Part shown: positions 61,234 through 64,000 of the stretch, piece by piece
How the letters are laid out: each line of letters opens with the position of its first letter
Numbering within the stretch: the first letter of the stretch is position 1
Assembly: GCF_000317635.1 (NCBI RefSeq)
Contig: NC_019779.1
Coordinates: 3,100,001 to 3,164,000 of the forward strand
DNA length: 64,000 bases
Source: Halothece sp. PCC 7418
Lineage (GTDB): Bacteria > Cyanobacteriota > Cyanobacteriia > Cyanobacteriales > Rubidibacteraceae
Reading direction: 5' to 3'
Position numbers and translations under genes: made by a program
The notes under the pieces: model-generated
Told to the model about the DNA's origin: nothing
Seen by the model: only the letters and a program-made list of their open reading frames with translations
Databases searched by the model: none

Positions 61234-63708
61234 GTGGTTGTACAAACAGAACAAACAATTCAGTTACAAGAAAACCCAACCCAAGACCTCCTAGATTGGG
61301 CGATCGCGCTGGAAGAGTCTGAACTCAGCTATCTGGAAAAATCCGAAGCGATCGCGCGTCGTCTCGGGGCCCATTATCGCGAAGATGGCTTGACTGAAAT
61401 TGGCTTTTGGACCCCCGAATTAACTGGTGAAGTGATGCGCCCGCGTGCCATTTATCTGGAAGTCTTAACCCCAGAAGCAGATGTGGATTTACGCGCCAAA
61501 AGTCAAACCCTCAAATTTAAGCGCGATCGCGTGCCCATGCGACAAGAAGGGGAATATTTCTGGGGCGTTTATTCTGGTATCCGTCCTGGAACACGGCATC
61601 AACTGGGAAGCCTCTACTGGTTACGCTACGTTGATCCCCGCGAAGAACTACAAACCGTTCGCGATGTCCTCGCCTATTCTCTCCCTTTTGGAGTATTTGG
61701 TCCAGCAGAAGTTTACGATTTCAACCAGTTACAACAACACCGTACCGATTTATCTTATTTCCAACAAAGGTCACAACTTGATGCAGAAGGAAATCTTCCT
61801 CGACAACCAGCCCCGCAAAACATTCTGCAACTGCACGTGGGAACCGCTTCTGAGGAAGGGACATTTGAAGGCTTAACTCGCGTTTATCAAACCATTTCCG
61901 ATAAACTTGCTCAAGGAGAACCCCTCACTCCCCGTGAAGAGAATTATATCGGCTATGATGCCGTGCAACTGCTTCCCATCGAACCCACCATTGAATATCG
62001 GGATGATTACAGTCCCATTAGCGAATTTTTTGACTTTGAAGACAACGAAACCGAACATCCAGACTCTACTAGCATTCCTCTCACGGATGAAGTCAAAGTT
62101 CACCTCAAAAAACCAAACACCCAAGACTGGGGTTATGATGTGCCAATTTTAGGCTCAAGTGCAACCAATCCAGCGATTTTAGGCAGTTTACGCCCTGATG
62201 AAGTGATTGATTTTGTCGCAACCCTCCATAATTTTGCAACAGGTCCGATTCAGATCATCTATGATTTGGTTTATGGTCATGCCGATAATCAAGCGGAACT
62301 CCTCATTAATCGCCAATTCCTCAAAGGACCCAATATGTATGGGCAAGATTTAAATCATCAACTTCCCACAGTGCGGGCGATTTTCCTAGAAATGCAACGA
62401 CGGAAACTCAATACAGGTGCAGATGGGATTCGGGTTGATGGCGGACAAGATTTTCGCTTCTTTAATCCTCTCACAGGACGAGTCGAACAAGATGATGCCT
62501 ACCTGTTAGAAATGAGCGATGTCGTGCAGGAAATTGGCGAAAATAAACGTCTCATGTTTACCATCTTTGAAGATGGTCGTCCTTGGCCGGCCCAAGGATG
62601 GGAAGAAACGTCCACCTATCGGGACTTAATTGAACTCAAACCAGAATCTTATCAATGGGGTCCTCTAATTTTCGCTCATAATACCCCCAGTTTAGCTGGA
62701 TTTTGGGAACGGAAATGGGGACGAGTTTCGGAGGTGATGTATCAAGGTGATCGCTGGATTACAGGCTGTGCCAATCATGATACAGTGCGACGAGGAAATC
62801 AAATTGATCCAGAAGAAAAGATCAACTGGAATCTAGGCGATACTCTTTCTGAAGTCTTGAAAAATGCCTACGATAACCCTGCAACAAATCTTTGGGTGTA
62901 TGGTTTTAGCCCCGGCATTCCCATGGACTTTATTAACTCTCTCATGCACACCCCTTGGATGTTTTTCCGCAATACCGATGAACGGTATGGGGTGAAAGTG
63001 GTTTCCGAAGAAGTGGGCTTTTTAGACTGGCAAATCACAGAAGACATCTATAATCAAAAACAGTCTTTCTCCCGTCTCAAGTCCCTCGGGTTTGAAACCT
63101 TGGAACAACTGCGGGAGTTTGGCAAAGCTCTGCAGACAACAATGATCGAACGGGATTATGATCTCAATGCGGTGATTGAAGCCTGTCATTCCTGTTTGGG
63201 AGATCAGACAGACCGTTGTGAGTTTCCTTTGTTAATGCGTCTCAATCGTCCAGGAATGGTTGCGTTTTTACGGGAGTTAGATCTTCCCAAGTTGAAACAG
63301 TTTGCATTGATGTTTATGGAAGATTGTTATGAGGTCTGTAATGTTGGGCATTATGGGAAAGACCTCAATCCAGAAAAAACTGCCTTTAATCTGGCTTTAC
63401 GTCGATTTCGAGACCAACATCGCTGGTTACATGAGAATCTTGTCCCTGGAACGGATCGCTTTAATCAAGTCAGCGAAGAAACCCATACCGTCTTCTATGG
63501 GCTACGAACGAATCCTGAGCATCCTGAGGAACAGATTGCTATGGTTACTCACATGGGCGGTGAACCGATTACCGTGACCCTTGGCGACTGGTTGCAACTC
63601 GATGTAAATGAATGGCACTGCGCGATCGCGTCCCCTGGATTAGAAATTGCTGATCTCAGTTGCTTTGAGTTGAAAGATTCTCAGGGAGTGCTTCTAAAAT
63701 CCACTTGA
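61234..63708 (+). CDS. gghA: GH13-like glucosylglycerol hydrolase (GghA-like)
   Basis: 824 residues. N-terminal DWAIALEESELSYLEKSEAI and FGVFGPAEVYDF segments, then an alpha-amylase-type barrel with GADGIRVDGGQDF (region II, candidate nucleophile Asp about 402), a later FEDGRPWP segment and CANHDTVRRG (region IV). The long N-terminal part and these motifs recall the cyanobacterial glucosylglycerol hydrolase, which splits the osmolyte glucosylglycerol after down-shift. Product specificity is inferred. GTG start. It follows the permease by 112 bp and precedes a CpcT-type gene. Confidence 0.75.
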   Translation: MVVQTEQTIQLQENPTQDLLDWAIALEESELSYLEKSEAIARRLGAHYREDGLTEIGFWTPELTGEVMRPRAIYLEVLTPEADVDLRAKSQTLKFKRDRVPMRQEGEYFWGVYSGIRPGTRHQLGSLYWLRYVDPREELQTVRDVLAYSLPFGVFGPAEVYDFNQLQQHRTDLSYFQQRSQLDAEGNLPRQPAPQNILQLHVGTASEEGTFEGLTRVYQTISDKLAQGEPLTPREENYIGYDAVQLLPIEPTIEYRDDYSPISEFFDFEDNETEHPDSTSIPLTDEVKVHLKKPNTQDWGYDVPILGSSATNPAILGSLRPDEVIDFVATLHNFATGPIQIIYDLVYGHADNQAELLINRQFLKGPNMYGQDLNHQLPTVRAIFLEMQRRKLNTGADGIRVDGGQDFRFFNPLTGRVEQDDAYLLEMSDVVQEIGENKRLMFTIFEDGRPWPAQGWEETSTYRDLIELKPESYQWGPLIFAHNTPSLAGFWERKWGRVSEVMYQGDRWITGCANHDTVRRGNQIDPEEKINWNLGDTLSEVLKNAYDNPATNLWVYGFSPGIPMDFINSLMHTPWMFFRNTDERYGVKVVSEEVGFLDWQITEDIYNQKQSFSRLKSLGFETLEQLREFGKALQTTMIERDYDLNAVIEACHSCLGDQTDRCEFPLLMRLNRPGMVAFLRELDLPKLKQFALMFMEDCYEVCNVGHYGKDLNPEKTAFNLALRRFRDQHRWLHENLVPGTDRFNQVSEETHTVFYGLRTNPEHPEEQIAMVTHMGGEPITVTLGDWLQLDVNEWHCAIASPGLEIADLSCFELKDSQGVLLKST

Positions 63709-63806
63709 TCAATGTTTGCGAACCAGAAGAAGCGAAAAGAAACAACTGGACAATGGAAGGAGGATGATAGAGAATTGATATCAGTTGCCAAAAATCATAT
63801 AGTGTT

Positions 63807-64000
63807 ATGTCTCACGCTACTGATATCGTTACTCTCGGTCGCTGGATGGCTGCGGACTTTAGTAATCAAGAGCAAGCATTTGCGAATCCTCCTTTTTTTG
63901 CCCACATTCGGGTTTGTATGCGCCCCCTCCCCGTGGCATTACTCTCAGGGATTAGTTTGTTTGTAGAACAAGCCTATGACTATATGCTGAATAACCCTTA
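63807..64000 (+). CDS. cpcT: CpcT/CpeT-type phycobiliprotein lyase, N-terminal part only
   Basis: An ATG at 63807 opens a frame to the window end (about 64 residues). It starts MSHATDIVTLGRWMAADFSN and continues with QEQAFANPPFFAHIRVCMRP and VEQAYDYML, the strongly conserved beginning of CpcT/CpeT T-type lyases. These attach phycocyanobilin to the beta-subunit Cys of phycocyanin, or phycoerythrin in CpeT. CpcT versus CpeT cannot be separated from this part. A competing frame from 63712 is spurious. Confidence 0.85.
   Translation, partial: MSHATDIVTLGRWMAADFSNQEQAFANPPFFAHIRVCMRPLPVALLSGISLFVEQAYDYMLNNP

Noticed and set aside
63712-63966. 84-residue open frame after gghA
   Set aside because: It overlaps the clearly recognisable CpcT/CpeT start in another frame, and its own sequence has no family features.

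Overview
This 64 kb window looks like chromosome from a halotolerant, unicellular cyanobacterium. The evidence is dense HIP1 octamers (GCGATCGC), a high-light-inducible protein, a cyAbrB regulator, a CpcT-type phycobiliprotein lyase cut by the right edge, a glucosylglycerol-hydrolase-like enzyme, TamB, and many Sec/Tat-exported proteins. A Halothece/Dactylococcopsis-type organism would fit, but that is inference. No tRNA, rRNA, CRISPR array, prophage or intact insertion sequence was seen.

Layout. 0-7 kb: a left-edge gene fragment, an Hlip, a large gene-free gap, cyAbrB, a PhoX-type alkaline phosphatase behind a recognisable Pho box, a decayed DUF433 gene, an amino-acid-type binding protein, and a response regulator whose receiver domain has lost most of its key residues. 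7-13 kb: a carbon operon of glycogen phosphorylase, phosphoketolase and a histidine phosphatase. 13-19.5 kb: an RND efflux pair, a small membrane protein and an MscS channel. 19.6-28 kb: an unusual DUF1400-alpha/beta hydrolase-solute-binding fusion, and a 1919-residue TamB.

28-46 kb is the most distinctive part. It has two exported sulfatases, an exported formylglycine-generating enzyme, an exported HAD phosphatase, three BASS-type transporters (one fused to DUF202), three further DUF202 proteins, UPF0114, DUF1622, DUF3611 and DUF1269 membrane proteins, and two outer-membrane-type proteins. FGE, sulfatase, HAD and BASS form one apparent operon, with a large LuxR/MalT-type regulator just upstream. 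I read this as a candidate organosulfate-processing and transport island. It is also rich in small repeats: tandem 103-bp units, a duplicated gene tail, and at least three MITE-like families.

49-60 kb: an MscS protein, a POTRA-less Omp85-type barrel, a run of unrecognised exported proteins, a DUF4239 protein, a C45-type acyltransferase/peptidase and a double-DUF1400 protein. 60-64 kb: a structured leader with an intrinsic terminator, a lone DppB-type ABC permease, the GghA-like hydrolase and the start of a CpcT-type lyase.

All functional calls come from reading motifs by eye. No homology search, structure prediction or expression data were available.
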